The notes under the pieces: model-generated
What the model saw: only the letters and a program-made list of their open reading frames with translations
The model's database searches: none
What the model was told of the DNA's origin: nothing
Source: UMGS1387 sp045540015
Lineage (GTDB): Bacteria; Bacillota; Clostridia; Oscillospirales; CAG-382
Length of the DNA stretch: 64,000 nucleotides
NCBI GenBank assembly: GCA_045540015.1
Contig: JAZQGP010000013.1
Location: 124,001-188,000, forward strand
Reading direction: 5' to 3'
Made by a program: the position numbers and the translations under genes
Part shown: piece by piece, positions 16,347 to 25,579 of the stretch
How the letters are laid out: every line of letters begins with the position of its first letter
How positions within the stretch are numbered: the stretch's first letter is position 1

Positions 16347-18158
16347 GTGCCATTTGATGCAGGCGTTATGGCTGCGGTTGTAAAGCAGCTTCGCGAAAGT
16401 GCACTCGGTGCAAGAATAGATAAAATATATCAGCCCGAAAGGGATGAAATTATACTGAATATAAGGGGTGTATCTCAGTCAAGACGTCTCTTGCTTTCGG
16501 CGTGTCCGGGTAACGCAAGGGTTGGATACTGCTCTGCAGACCGAGAGAATCCGCAGACACCGCCAATGTTTTGTATGCTTCTCAGAAAGCATTTGTCAGG
16601 CGGACATATAACAGATGTCAGACAAATCGGCTTTGACAGAGCGATTGAGATACGGATAAGTGCAAACGACGAAATGGGCTTTGCGTCGGACAAATATCTT
16701 ATTTGTGAAATCATGGGAACGTACAGCAATATAGTATTCCTTGACGAGAACAGGAAGATTATTTCCGTTTTACATCCCGTGAGTCTGTCTGTCAGTAACA
16801 AGCGGCAGGTTTTGTGCGGCTTTGTCTATGAAGATCCGCCAAAGCAAGAGGGAAAAATCGGAGCACTTGATATAACGAGCGAGGAATTCGATGCAAAAAT
16901 CAAGAGCGATATTGAAAGCGGAAAAGCAGGTGCTGCAGACAAATACCTCATTTCCTCGTTTGCAGGACTTTCGCCTCTTACTGCAAGAGAAATCGTATAC
17001 AGAGCAAGCGGTTCTACGGGCACTCCTTTGACTGAAATTGACACAGACAAGCTTCGCTTTAATTATTTTCTTTTGTACGGAAATGTGGCAAAGAATGAGT
17101 TTTGTCCTTGCCTTATAAGGGATGCATCGGGAAACGTGGTTGACTTTTCGTTTTGCGAAATACGTCAGTACGGAGCAAATTACGCTTGTGTGATGTATGA
17201 AAACGTAAGCGAAATGCTTGATGCTTTCTTTGAAAAACGCGACAGGCAGGAAAGCGTAAAGCACAGAGGTCAGGATATTTTAAGATTACTTACAAATGCC
17301 GAAACGCGAATTTCAAAGAAAATTGCGCTTCAGCGTGAGTCACTCTCAGAGTGTGCCGGAAAAGACGAATGGAAAAAAACAGGCGAGCTTATAACGGCTA
17401 ACATGTATCTTCTCAAAAAAGGTATGGACAAGGCAAGTCTTATCGATTACAGCGACGAAAGCATGCCGACGGTTGAAATAGAGCTTGACACAAGGCTGAC
17501 ACCTGCCCAGAACGCGCAGAGGTATTTCAAGAAGTACAATAAGGCAAAATCTGCCGAGATTATGCTAACCGAGCAAATCGCACAGGGTGAAAAGGAGCTT
17601 TCTTATTTAGACACTATTTTTGACAGCCTTACAAAAGCCGAAACGGAAGCAGACCTTTCTCAGATAAGAAACGAGCTTGCAATGACAGGCTACGGCAAGA
17701 AGCTTGAAAACATGAGAAAAAGCCTTAATAAGTCCAAAAAGGACTATAAGGCAACCATGAAAACCGTATATAAGCCGATGCGTTTTGAAACGAGCGGCGG
17801 ATATGAGGTACTGTGCGGAAAGAACAATCTGCAGAATGACTATGTTACAACTGTTGCGGCATCCAAGGACGATTACTGGTTCCATGTTAAAAACGCTCCC
17901 GGCTCTCACGTTGTAATGAGATGCGGCAAAGACGATCCGAGCGCCGAGGATTTTACGCAGTGCGCCATGATTGCGGCTTTTTACAGCTCTCAGAAGGAGC
18001 TTCCGCAGGCACCTGTTGACTATACAAGAGTCAGAAACGTCAAAAAGCCGTCAGGCTCAAAGCCGGGATTTGTTATATATGAGTCAAATTACACGGCTTA
18101 CGTAACGGCAAATGCCGAAGTGGTTGAAAAACTCAAAACAAGTGACAAGAGAGAGTGA
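16347..18158 (+). CDS. rqcH: RqcH/NFACT-family ribosome quality control protein
   Basis: RqcH (Rqc2 homologue, once called fibronectin-binding protein) binds obstructed 50S subunits and directs alanine tailing of stalled nascent chains. The 603-residue protein has an N-terminal NFACT-N domain (LRKHLSGGHI), a central coiled coil (about 300-460) and the NFACT-R domain with YWFHVKNAPGSHVVMR. The start is GTG at 16347 with CCGGAGGA 6 bp upstream. It belongs to the trmK operon. Confidence 0.93.
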   Translation: MPFDAGVMAAVVKQLRESALGARIDKIYQPERDEIILNIRGVSQSRRLLLSACPGNARVGYCSADRENPQTPPMFCMLLRKHLSGGHITDVRQIGFDRAIEIRISANDEMGFASDKYLICEIMGTYSNIVFLDENRKIISVLHPVSLSVSNKRQVLCGFVYEDPPKQEGKIGALDITSEEFDAKIKSDIESGKAGAADKYLISSFAGLSPLTAREIVYRASGSTGTPLTEIDTDKLRFNYFLLYGNVAKNEFCPCLIRDASGNVVDFSFCEIRQYGANYACVMYENVSEMLDAFFEKRDRQESVKHRGQDILRLLTNAETRISKKIALQRESLSECAGKDEWKKTGELITANMYLLKKGMDKASLIDYSDESMPTVEIELDTRLTPAQNAQRYFKKYNKAKSAEIMLTEQIAQGEKELSYLDTIFDSLTKAETEADLSQIRNELAMTGYGKKLENMRKSLNKSKKDYKATMKTVYKPMRFETSGGYEVLCGKNNLQNDYVTTVAASKDDYWFHVKNAPGSHVVMRCGKDDPSAEDFTQCAMIAAFYSSQKELPQAPVDYTRVRNVKKPSGSKPGFVIYESNYTAYVTANAEVVEKLKTSDKRE

Positions 18159-18162
18159 TAAT

Positions 18163-19287
18163 ATGAGAAAGACAATAAATGTGGCTGTTGTCGGAAAAGG
18201 TTCAATGGGCAGAACTCATTCCGCATCAATAAAATTGCTTGACTACTGCTATAGAAATCTTCCTTTTGAAGTAAAGCTTCATACGCTTGTGACAAGAAAT
18301 CCCGAAACTGCAAGAAATGATGCCGACAGCCTCGGCTTTGAAAATTTTTGCCTTGACTATGACAAAATGCTGAAAAATCCGAAAATAGACGTTGTTGACA
18401 TCTGTACGCCGAACAATGTGCATTTTGAGCAGATTTCAAAAGCAGTAAAGGCAGGAAAGCATATTTTATGTGAAAAGCCGCTTGCAATATCGGCAAGCGA
18501 AGCGAGAGAAATTCTGAAGCTTACAGAGAATGAGGAAAAATGCTATGGAATGGTGTTCAACAATCGCCATCTGCCGAGTGCAATAAGAGCACGAGAGCTT
18601 GTGCGAGAGGGCAGAATAGGACGTGTTCTCACATTTCGCTGTGTGTATCTGCATTCCTCGGGAACAGATCCCGAAAAGAACGCAGGCTGGAAGCAAAATA
18701 AGGATATCTGCGGTGGCGGTGTGCTGTTTGACCTCGGCTCGCACGCAATTGATCTTTTGCACTTTGTCCTCGGAGACGATGAACAGTATGAATTTGACGA
18801 AGTAAAGGCAATGAGCCAAATTGGCTTTGAAATGCGCCGCGGCATGGACGGAAAAGACTGGAAAACAAATGCGGATGAGGCTTTTTACATTCTTGCACGC
18901 ATGAAAAACAGCGCCGTCGGAAGCATAGAAGCAAGCAAAATTGCAGTGGGTGCAAATGACGATCTGATACTTGAAATAAGAGGAACCAAGGGCGCAATAA
19001 AGTTTGACCTCATGCAGCCGAATTACCTTGAGTTTTGTGATAATACCGCAGACGGTGTGCCTCACGGCGGGCTTCGGGGCTTTACAAAAATTGAATGCGT
19101 TAACCGATATGACTTAGAGCAAAGTGTATTTCCCGGAATGAGAGCACCGATAGGTTGGCTTCGCGGTCATATCCACAGCATGTACAACTATTTTGACTGC
19201 GTTTATCGCGGAAAACAACCCTCTCCGTCCTTTAAAGACGGCGCATATGTGAACGAAATTATGGAAATGGCGTACAATAGGGCATAA
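18163..19287 (+). CDS. Gfo/Idh/MocA-family oxidoreductase
   Basis: The 374-residue protein has an N-terminal NAD(P) Rossmann domain (VAVVGKGSMGRTH) and the family motif CEKPLAISASEA with the catalytic Lys. The C-terminal alpha/beta domain (about 130-360) has DICGGGVLFDLGSHAIDLL. These enzymes oxidise or reduce sugars and cyclitols; the substrate cannot be predicted. ATG at 18163 starts 4 bp after the rqcH stop, so cotranscription is likely. Confidence 0.9.
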   Translation: MRKTINVAVVGKGSMGRTHSASIKLLDYCYRNLPFEVKLHTLVTRNPETARNDADSLGFENFCLDYDKMLKNPKIDVVDICTPNNVHFEQISKAVKAGKHILCEKPLAISASEAREILKLTENEEKCYGMVFNNRHLPSAIRARELVREGRIGRVLTFRCVYLHSSGTDPEKNAGWKQNKDICGGGVLFDLGSHAIDLLHFVLGDDEQYEFDEVKAMSQIGFEMRRGMDGKDWKTNADEAFYILARMKNSAVGSIEASKIAVGANDDLILEIRGTKGAIKFDLMQPNYLEFCDNTADGVPHGGLRGFTKIECVNRYDLEQSVFPGMRAPIGWLRGHIHSMYNYFDCVYRGKQPSPSFKDGAYVNEIMEMAYNRA

Positions 19288-19300
19288 AACAGAGTGCAAA

Positions 19301-19330
19301 ATGTGCGATAGGTCGCGAAAAATCGCACAT
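19301..19330. other. Perfect 9-bp inverted repeat without U-tract
   Basis: ATGTGCGAT (19301-19309) and ATCGCACAT (19322-19330) form a stem after the oxidoreductase gene. No T-run follows on the plus strand, so it is a weak terminator candidate or a protein-binding site. Confidence 0.35.
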
Positions 19331-19386
19331 ATCAAGAGGCAATATAGCAAAAAACGTAAATGTTGTGTGTAATTTTTGTTGTTCTA

Positions 19387-19415
19387 TTGAAATTGAAATA
19401 ATTATATGATACAAT
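19387..19415 (+). promoter_or_regulatory. Sigma-A promoter of the NYN-domain gene
   Basis: TTGAAA (19387-19392), a 17-bp spacer and TACAAT (19410-19415) lie about 50 bp before the coding region. Confidence 0.65.
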
Positions 19416-19468
19416 ATATGGTTGTATGGCTTGTGCAGGAATAATATGGGCAAGGAGGACTGATATTT

Positions 19469-20266
19469 ATAGGCAAACTGTTAAAACGGCTTTTCGCAGA
19501 AAGTGCGGCAAAGCCTAAAGCGGCAGTTTTTGTTGATTATGAGCATTGGTATATTTCGCTTGATAAAAACTTTCGCATAAAGCCTGACATTGAAAGCTTT
19601 ATGAATGAGCTGAATGAAAAGTATGACGTTGCACATATATCCTTTTTCGGTAATTTTTCAAACACGTCGCTCAACAGCGAAATGCACAGGATACGCGGTT
19701 TTACAAACAAGATAGTAGAAACTGATAACGGCAAAGATTTTTATAAAAAAGATTATACGGATTTTATTATTCTCGACCACATTTATCAAAGCGCATATAC
19801 GGACAAGAGCATTGACACGTATGTTGTTTTTACCGGTGACGGTCATTTTTCCTCTGCGGTTCTGTTTTTGAAGAACGTGTGCAGAAAGAACGTTGTTGTG
19901 TACGGTGTCAAAGGAGCTTTTTCGGGTCAGTTAAAGCAAGCGGCAAGCTCTTATTGCGAACTTCCCGAAGAGGAGCAAAAGCTACTCCCGTATTTCCGTA
20001 TGATTATATCAAGCCTGTATGCTCTTGAAAACGAAAACAAAAACGCATATCCGTCATTTATAAAAACCGTCAAAGCCGTAGCCGAAAAGTACAACGCCGA
20101 TGAAGCGCTTGTAAAAACGGCACTCGAAAAGCTTATGTCCGACGGATATATAACCCAGTATGTAAAGAAAATCAAGGGCAGAGCCGTAAAGCTTCTTGCA
20201 ACAGATTACGGCAAAGCCGAAAAAGACGGTCTTTTCAGACCGGGAAATATTGTAAAGCCCTTTTGA
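19469..20266 (+). CDS. NYN-domain (PIN-like) protein with apparent non-canonical start
   Basis: The NYN fold is a PIN-like nuclease domain. Residues about 23-37 (AAVFVDYEHWYISLD) form the first strand with the conserved acidic residue, and TDFIILDHIYQSAY and DTYVVFTGDGHFSSA carry further acidic positions. The C-terminal 90 residues look like a winged helix. The reading frame is open from 19445, yet has no ATG, GTG or TTG until 19601, which lies after the catalytic strand. GGAGG at 19454-19458 points to initiation at ATA 19469 (or ATA 19463). The coordinates follow that reading. A sequence error or initiation on the internal ATG are alternatives. Confidence 0.72.
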   Translation: MGKLLKRLFAESAAKPKAAVFVDYEHWYISLDKNFRIKPDIESFMNELNEKYDVAHISFFGNFSNTSLNSEMHRIRGFTNKIVETDNGKDFYKKDYTDFIILDHIYQSAYTDKSIDTYVVFTGDGHFSSAVLFLKNVCRKNVVVYGVKGAFSGQLKQAASSYCELPEEEQKLLPYFRMIISSLYALENENKNAYPSFIKTVKAVAEKYNADEALVKTALEKLMSDGYITQYVKKIKGRAVKLLATDYGKAEKDGLFRPGNIVKPF

Positions 20267-20332
20267 AGCACAGATGCTTGCACAAGCTGTTTTTAATATA
20301 AATACAAAAACAAACCCGAAAGGTGAAGGATT

Positions 20333-22066
20333 ATGAAAAAAATGATGCTTGGTAACGAAGCTGTTGCACGTGGACTGTATGAAGCAGGCTGCCGCTACGT
20401 TTCAAGTTACCCCGGAACTCCGAGTACGGAAATTACGGAATTTGTCTCGGAATACAATGAAGTTTATGCAGAATGGGCGCCTAATGAAAAGGTTGCGGCA
20501 GAAAGTGCATACGGTGCTGCAATAAGCGGTGCAAGAGCTTTTTGTGCAATGAAGCATGTTGGCCTTAATGTTGCGGCTGACCCCTTATTTGTAATGTCTT
20601 ATACAGGAATAAACGGCGGTCTTGTTGTGGCTGTAGCAGATGACCCCGGAATGCATTCTTCTCAGAATGAGCAGGATTCAAGACACTATGCAATATCCGC
20701 AAAGCTTCCTATGCTTGAACCGACAGACTCTGCGGAATGTCTTGCGTTTACAAAGCTTGCGTTTGAAATATCTGAAAAATTTGATACTCCCGTTATTTTA
20801 AGACTTTCAACAAGAGTTTCTCACTCTCAGAGCTTTGTCGAGCTTTCGGATAGGGAAGATGTTGCACTCAAGCCTTATACAAAGGACCCTGCAAAATTCG
20901 TTATGGCTCCTGCAAATGCAATTAAGCGCCATGTTGTTGCAGAAGCAAGACTCAAGGAAATTGCAGAATATGCAAACACAATGAGCGAAAACAAAGCAGA
21001 GTATCATGACAAGAAAACAGGCGTTATCTGTGCAGGCTCTACATACGCATATGCAAGAGAAGCTCTCGGAGATACGGTTTCGTATCTGAAGCTTGCACTT
21101 GTAAACCCGCTTCCCGAAAAGCTTATACGCGATTTTGCATCGAGTGTTGAAAAGGTTATTGTAATAGAAGAGCTTGATCCCGTTATTGAAACTTATGTAA
21201 AGGCTCTCGGAATAGAGTGTTCAGGTAAGGATGTCCTTCCAAATCTCGGAGAGTTTTCTCAGGAGCTTTTGGAAAAATGCCTTCTCGGTAAAATCAATGA
21301 AAGCTGTTCAATAGATGAAGAAATTCCGGTAAGACCGCCCGTTATGTGTCCCGGATGTCCGCACAGAGGACTTTTCTATGTTCTCAAAAAGCTTGGAGTT
21401 ACAGTAAGCGGCGATATCGGATGCTATACTCTCGGTTCAGCACCGCCTCTTACCGCTATTGATACAACTCTTTGCATGGGTGCTTCAATTTCCGCACTTC
21501 ACGGAATGAACAAGTGCCTTGGCATTGACCCGAAAAAATCCGTTGCGGTAATCGGTGACTCCACCTTTGCTCACTCCGGTATGACAGGTCTTATGAACCT
21601 CGTTTACAACAAGGCTCAGAGTACCGTTATTATTTCGGATAACAGCATTACCGGCATGACAGGTCATCAGCAGAATCCCTTTACGGGCAAAACCCTTAAG
21701 GGTGAAGATACATATCAGATTAAAATTGAAGAAGTTTGCCGTGCTCTCGGTGTAAAGGATGTAAAGATCATAGACCCCAATAACATGAAGGAGCTTGAAG
21801 CAGGCATAAAGGACTCTCTTTCGAGAGAAGAAGTTTCCGTTATTATTGCAAGACGTCCCTGTGTTCTTTTGAAGAGCGTTAAAAAGGACAAGCTTTATGA
21901 GATAGATGCGGATAAGTGCAAGAGCTGTAAGGCTTGCATGAAGATAGGATGTCCCGCAATAAGCATGTGCGAGGGTAAGGCTGTTATTGATACATCACTA
22001 TGCACAGGCTGCGGACTTTGCGAAGAAATGTGTGCCTTTGGCTGTATCACAGGAAAGTCGAGATAA
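20333..22066 (+). CDS. iorA: Indolepyruvate ferredoxin oxidoreductase, alpha subunit
   Basis: IorA binds thiamine diphosphate and, with IorB, oxidatively decarboxylates aryl pyruvates to aryl-acetyl-CoA, reducing ferredoxin. The 577-residue protein has the N-terminal pyrimidine-binding part (YPGTPSTEITEF), the ThDP motif region (GDIGCYTLGSAPP, GDSTFAHSGMTGL) and a C-terminal ferredoxin domain with two cysteine sets (CKSCKACMKIGC and CTGCGLCEEMC). Order and length match known IorA. iorB follows after 13 bp. Confidence 0.95.
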   Translation: MKKMMLGNEAVARGLYEAGCRYVSSYPGTPSTEITEFVSEYNEVYAEWAPNEKVAAESAYGAAISGARAFCAMKHVGLNVAADPLFVMSYTGINGGLVVAVADDPGMHSSQNEQDSRHYAISAKLPMLEPTDSAECLAFTKLAFEISEKFDTPVILRLSTRVSHSQSFVELSDREDVALKPYTKDPAKFVMAPANAIKRHVVAEARLKEIAEYANTMSENKAEYHDKKTGVICAGSTYAYAREALGDTVSYLKLALVNPLPEKLIRDFASSVEKVIVIEELDPVIETYVKALGIECSGKDVLPNLGEFSQELLEKCLLGKINESCSIDEEIPVRPPVMCPGCPHRGLFYVLKKLGVTVSGDIGCYTLGSAPPLTAIDTTLCMGASISALHGMNKCLGIDPKKSVAVIGDSTFAHSGMTGLMNLVYNKAQSTVIISDNSITGMTGHQQNPFTGKTLKGEDTYQIKIEEVCRALGVKDVKIIDPNNMKELEAGIKDSLSREEVSVIIARRPCVLLKSVKKDKLYEIDADKCKSCKACMKIGCPAISMCEGKAVIDTSLCTGCGLCEEMCAFGCITGKSR

Positions 22067-22079
22067 GGAGGAAAAGACA

Positions 22080-22658
22080 GTGAGTAAAACAACAAATATA
22101 CTTATTGCCGGTGTCGGCGGACAGGGAACACTGCTTGCAAGCCGTATTCTCGGACATGTCTTTATTTCCGAAGGTCATGACGTTAAGGTTTCCGAGGTAC
22201 ACGGTATGAGCCAGAGAGGCGGCTCGGTTGTAACTTATGTAAAATATGGAGAAAAGGTTGAGTCACCTGTTATATGTAAGGGTGAGGCAGACTTCCTTAT
22301 TTCCTTTGAGCTTTGTGAAACAGCACGCTGGCTTCCTTTTCTTAAAAAAGACGGCATCGTAGTAACAAGCACTCAGAAAACAAATCCTATGCCCGTAATT
22401 ATGGGTGTTAAGGAATATCCGTCGGATATCGAGGGGAAAATAAAAGCACTTGGAATTAATCTTATGAGCGCGGATGCACTCGGGCTTGCCGAAAAGTGCG
22501 GAACCTCAAAGGCAGCAAACGTTGTTCTTATCGGCATGTTTGCAAAGCACTCAGACCTTCCAAAAGAAGTGTTTGTAAAGGCAGTTGAAGAATGTGTTCC
22601 CGAAAAAACAAGAAGCATAAATCTTGCGGCTTTTGAAGCGGGATACAGTCTTGATTAA
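22080..22658 (+). CDS. iorB: Indolepyruvate ferredoxin oxidoreductase, beta subunit
   Basis: This 192-residue gamma-domain subunit completes the IorAB heterodimer, contributing CoA binding and catalysis. It begins VSKTTNILIAGVGGQGTLLA and has EVHGMSQRGGSVVTYVKYG, both family motifs. The start is GTG at 22080 with AAGGAGGAAAA upstream; the reading frame is open further upstream but overlaps iorA. Confidence 0.95.
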   Translation: MSKTTNILIAGVGGQGTLLASRILGHVFISEGHDVKVSEVHGMSQRGGSVVTYVKYGEKVESPVICKGEADFLISFELCETARWLPFLKKDGIVVTSTQKTNPMPVIMGVKEYPSDIEGKIKALGINLMSADALGLAEKCGTSKAANVVLIGMFAKHSDLPKEVFVKAVEECVPEKTRSINLAAFEAGYSLD

Positions 22659-22718
22659 TATAAAGCAAAAGCCAATATTTAATTGTTTAAAATTTCATAA
22701 TGAAAGAGGCATATAGTT

Positions 22719-23921
22719 ATGGCAGACAAAGAAAGAAGAGTTGGTACGGTTTCCAGAGGAATCCGTTGCCCCATTATCCGTGAGGGAGACAATCTTGCAG
22801 AGATTGTTGCAACAAGCGTTCTTGAAGCAGCAGAAATTGAAGGCTTTGAGATTCGTGACCGCGATGTTATTTCGATAACAGAGTCTATTGTTGCACGTGC
22901 ACAGGGAAACTACGCGTCGGTTGACGATATTGCAGCCGATGTAAGAGCAAAGCTTGGCGGAGAAACTATAGGTGTTATTTTCCCGATACTTTCCAGAAAC
23001 CGCTTTGCAATCTGTCTTCGCGGTATCGCAAAGGGCGCAAAGAAGGTTGTTCTCATGTTCAGCTATCCTTCGGACGAGGTTGGTAATGAGCTTGTCAGCC
23101 TTGATAAACTTGACGAAGCAGGCGTAAATCCTTATTCGGATGTACTTACACTCGAAAAGTACCGCGAGCTTTTCGGAGTTAATAAGCATGAATTTACAGG
23201 CGTTGACTACGTTGAGTATTACGGAAATCTTATCCGTGAAAGCGGTGCTGAGGTTGAAATAATCTTTGCAAATCAAGCAAAAGCTATTCTTGATTATGCC
23301 GATTGTATTCTTAACTGTGATATCCACACAAGAGCACGCACAAAGCGTATTCTTAAAGCGGCAGGAGCAAAAGTTGTTGTCGGACTTGACGAAATTCTTA
23401 ACGCTCCCGTAAACGGCAGCGGATGCAATGAAAAATACGGTCTTCTCGGTTCTAATAAGTCAACCGAAGATAAGGTGAAGCTCTTCCCGAGAGAATGTAA
23501 GGATTTGGTCCTTGATATTCAGGAAAGAATTAACAAGGCAACCGGCAAGCACGTAGAGGTTATGGTGTACGGCGACGGTGCGTTCAAAGATCCCCAAGGT
23601 AAAATCTGGGAACTTGCAGACCCGGTTGTTCCTCCTGCATTTACCGACGGTCTTATCGGTACTCCGAACGAATTGAAGCTTAAATATCTTGCAGATAACG
23701 ATTTCAAGGATTTGTCGGGTGACGCTCTTAAGGAAGCAATTTCCAACAGCATTAAAGCGAAAGACGGCAGCAGCCTTGTAGGTAATATGGCTTCTCAAGG
23801 AACAACTCCCAGACAGCTTACCGACCTTATCGGTTCTCTCTGCGATCTTACAAGTGGCTCCGGTGATAAGGGAACACCTGTAGTTTTTGTACAGGGATAC
23901 TTTGATAATTATACAAACTGA
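22719..23921 (+). CDS. CofE-like family protein (F420-0:glutamate ligase fold)
   Basis: The 400-residue protein matches the coenzyme F420-0:L-glutamate ligase (CofE) family: ISITESIVARAQGNYAS near residue 50, PILSRNRFAICLRGIAKGAKKVV, VMVYGDGAFKDPQGKIWELADP and LVGNMASQGTTPRQ. True CofE adds glutamate to F420-0 using GTP. Many Firmicutes without F420 carry such homologues, so it may be a peptide-like ligase with another substrate. It stands between iorB and guaA without strong terminators. Confidence 0.82.
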   Translation: MADKERRVGTVSRGIRCPIIREGDNLAEIVATSVLEAAEIEGFEIRDRDVISITESIVARAQGNYASVDDIAADVRAKLGGETIGVIFPILSRNRFAICLRGIAKGAKKVVLMFSYPSDEVGNELVSLDKLDEAGVNPYSDVLTLEKYRELFGVNKHEFTGVDYVEYYGNLIRESGAEVEIIFANQAKAILDYADCILNCDIHTRARTKRILKAAGAKVVVGLDEILNAPVNGSGCNEKYGLLGSNKSTEDKVKLFPRECKDLVLDIQERINKATGKHVEVMVYGDGAFKDPQGKIWELADPVVPPAFTDGLIGTPNELKLKYLADNDFKDLSGDALKEAISNSIKAKDGSSLVGNMASQGTTPRQLTDLIGSLCDLTSGSGDKGTPVVFVQGYFDNYTN

Positions 23922-23945
23922 TAAGATATACGGAGGAACTAAGTT

Positions 23946-24947
23946 ATGCAGAACAATGTACGTCCTGAGACAATGGAAAGAATAACAACTCCTGAGCTTG
24001 CAAACGCTTTTATAGAAGAGCAGGTAAAGGAAATAAAGGCACAGGTGGGCGACAAGAAGGTTCTTTTGGCACTTTCCGGCGGTGTTGACTCATCGGTGGT
24101 TGCGGCACTTCTTATCAAGGCTATAGGAAAGCAGCTTGTGTGTGTTCATGTAAACCACGGACTTATGCGTAAGGGTGAAAGCGAACAGGTTATTGAGGTT
24201 TTCCGTAACCAGCTTGATGCAAACCTTGTTTATGTTGATGCAACCGACCGTTTTCTTGATTTGCTTGCAGGTGTTTCTGAACCCGAAAAGAAGAGAAAGA
24301 TTATCGGCGGTGAGTTTATCAAGGTGTTTGATGAGGAGGCAGGAAAGCTTGAAGGCATTTCCTTCCTTGCGCAGGGTACAATATACCCCGATATCCTTGA
24401 AAGCGTAAAGCAGGCAGAGGGCAAAAAGGCAGTAAAGTCTCACCATAACGTAGGCGGACTTCCTGAGGAAATGCAGTTTGAGCTTGTAGAACCCATAAAG
24501 CTTCTTTTTAAAGATGAGGTTCGAGTTGTGGGTGAAGCTCTTGGTCTTCCTCATGCAATGGTATACCGTCAGCCGTTCCCGGGACCGGGTCTTGGCGTAA
24601 GATGCCTTGGCGCAATTACACGCGACAGACTCCATGCTCTCAGAGAAGCAGACGCAATTCTTCGCGATGAATTTGATAAAAACGGACTTGCTGAAAAGGT
24701 ATGGCAGTATTTTGTAATAGTCCCCGACATGAAGAGTGTTGGTGTTAAAGATGATAGCCGATATGAAGGCTGGCCTGCAATTATCAGAGCTGTCAATACA
24801 AAGGACGCTATGACCGCGTCAATAGAGGAAATTCCTTATTCAGTTCTTCATATGGTTACAAGCCGTATAACAAGCGAGGTTGAGGGCATTAACCGTGTTC
24901 TTTATGATTTGACACCTAAGCCTACGGGTACTATTGAGTGGGAATGA
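23946..24947 (+). CDS. guaA: GMP synthase, ATP-pyrophosphatase subunit only (split GuaA)
   Basis: GMP synthase aminates XMP with ATP and ammonia. The 333-residue protein has only the ATP-PPase domain (LLALSGGVDSSVVA P-loop; HVNHGLMRKGE) and the C-terminal dimerisation domain ending KPTGTIEWE. The roughly 190-residue N-terminal glutamine amidotransferase of the usual bacterial enzyme is absent, and no such domain is encoded just upstream. This resembles the split GuaAa/GuaAb arrangement of archaea. A strong terminator follows and the Tn7-like element starts at its U-tract. Confidence 0.92.
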   Translation: MQNNVRPETMERITTPELANAFIEEQVKEIKAQVGDKKVLLALSGGVDSSVVAALLIKAIGKQLVCVHVNHGLMRKGESEQVIEVFRNQLDANLVYVDATDRFLDLLAGVSEPEKKRKIIGGEFIKVFDEEAGKLEGISFLAQGTIYPDILESVKQAEGKKAVKSHHNVGGLPEEMQFELVEPIKLLFKDEVRVVGEALGLPHAMVYRQPFPGPGLGVRCLGAITRDRLHALREADAILRDEFDKNGLAEKVWQYFVIVPDMKSVGVKDDSRYEGWPAIIRAVNTKDAMTASIEEIPYSVLHMVTSRITSEVEGINRVLYDLTPKPTGTIEWE

Positions 24948-25045
24948 TCCCACGTATTTAGGGGCAACTCAAAGTTTCTCCCCGGGGCAAAAATCTTTTT
25001 CCTCGCTCCCGCTCGGAGAAGAAGAAAAAATATAGTAAAAAAATT

Positions 25046-25080
25046 AGAACTTGTTCGTTTCGAACAAGGTCTTTTCTTTT
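25046..25080 (+). terminator. Intrinsic terminator of guaA
   Basis: AGAACTTGTTCG (25046-25057) pairs with CGAACAAGGTCT (25061-25072) at 11 of 12 positions over a 3-nt loop, followed by TTTTCTTTT. Sequence shared with the second transposon copy begins within the last T-run. Confidence 0.8.
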
Positions 25081-25383
25081 CCCATTTCGACCTTGTTTCC
25101 TTCTCTTTCTTTCTTTCTCCTTTCTCTCCCAAAAAGAAGAAGTAGAAGAAGGTGAAAATGGCTTTATTCCTTGATTTTTCCCTCTTTTTTATTTCTTTTT
25201 GAGAAGATTTATCTTTCTCTTTTTCTTTCCTTTTCAGGAGATGAGAAGAACTTCTTTTTTCTCATTTCTTTTCTCCTTTTTTGAAGAAGAAAAAGAAGGG
25301 AAAGGGAAAAGGAAGAGAGAAAATGTTTTTGCCTTTTTTTGAAAAAAAGAGGAAAAAGAAAATTTGCAACGACATAGTATTTT

Positions 25384-25560
25384 CCGAAAAAGTGATTTTT
25401 CGGAAAGAAAATCCGGGAAAATATATAAAATAAAGGCAAAAAAGAAAGAAAAAATACGAAAATACATGTAAAATCGGGAATAAAATCCCGAAAAAATAAA
25501 AATTCGGGAACATTTTCCCGAAAAAATCAATTTTTCGGGAGTTTTTCGGAAATTTTTCGG
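25384..25560. repeat. Cluster of interlocking CCGAAAAA / TTTTTCGG palindromes
   Basis: The octamer CCGAAAAA or its complement occurs at 25384, 25396, 25488, 25518, 25531, 25542 and 25553. Several pairs form inverted repeats, for example TTTCCGAAAAA with TTTTTCGGAAA, and TTCGGGAA with TTCCCGAA. The cluster ends 20 bp before tnsA and may hold transposase or regulator binding sites. Confidence 0.6.
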
Positions 25561-25579
25561 AAAAGGAAGGAGAAAGACT

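Noticed and set aside
19301..19330. Hairpin after the oxidoreductase gene as intrinsic terminator
   Set aside because: No U-tract follows on the plus strand, so it is listed only as an inverted repeat.
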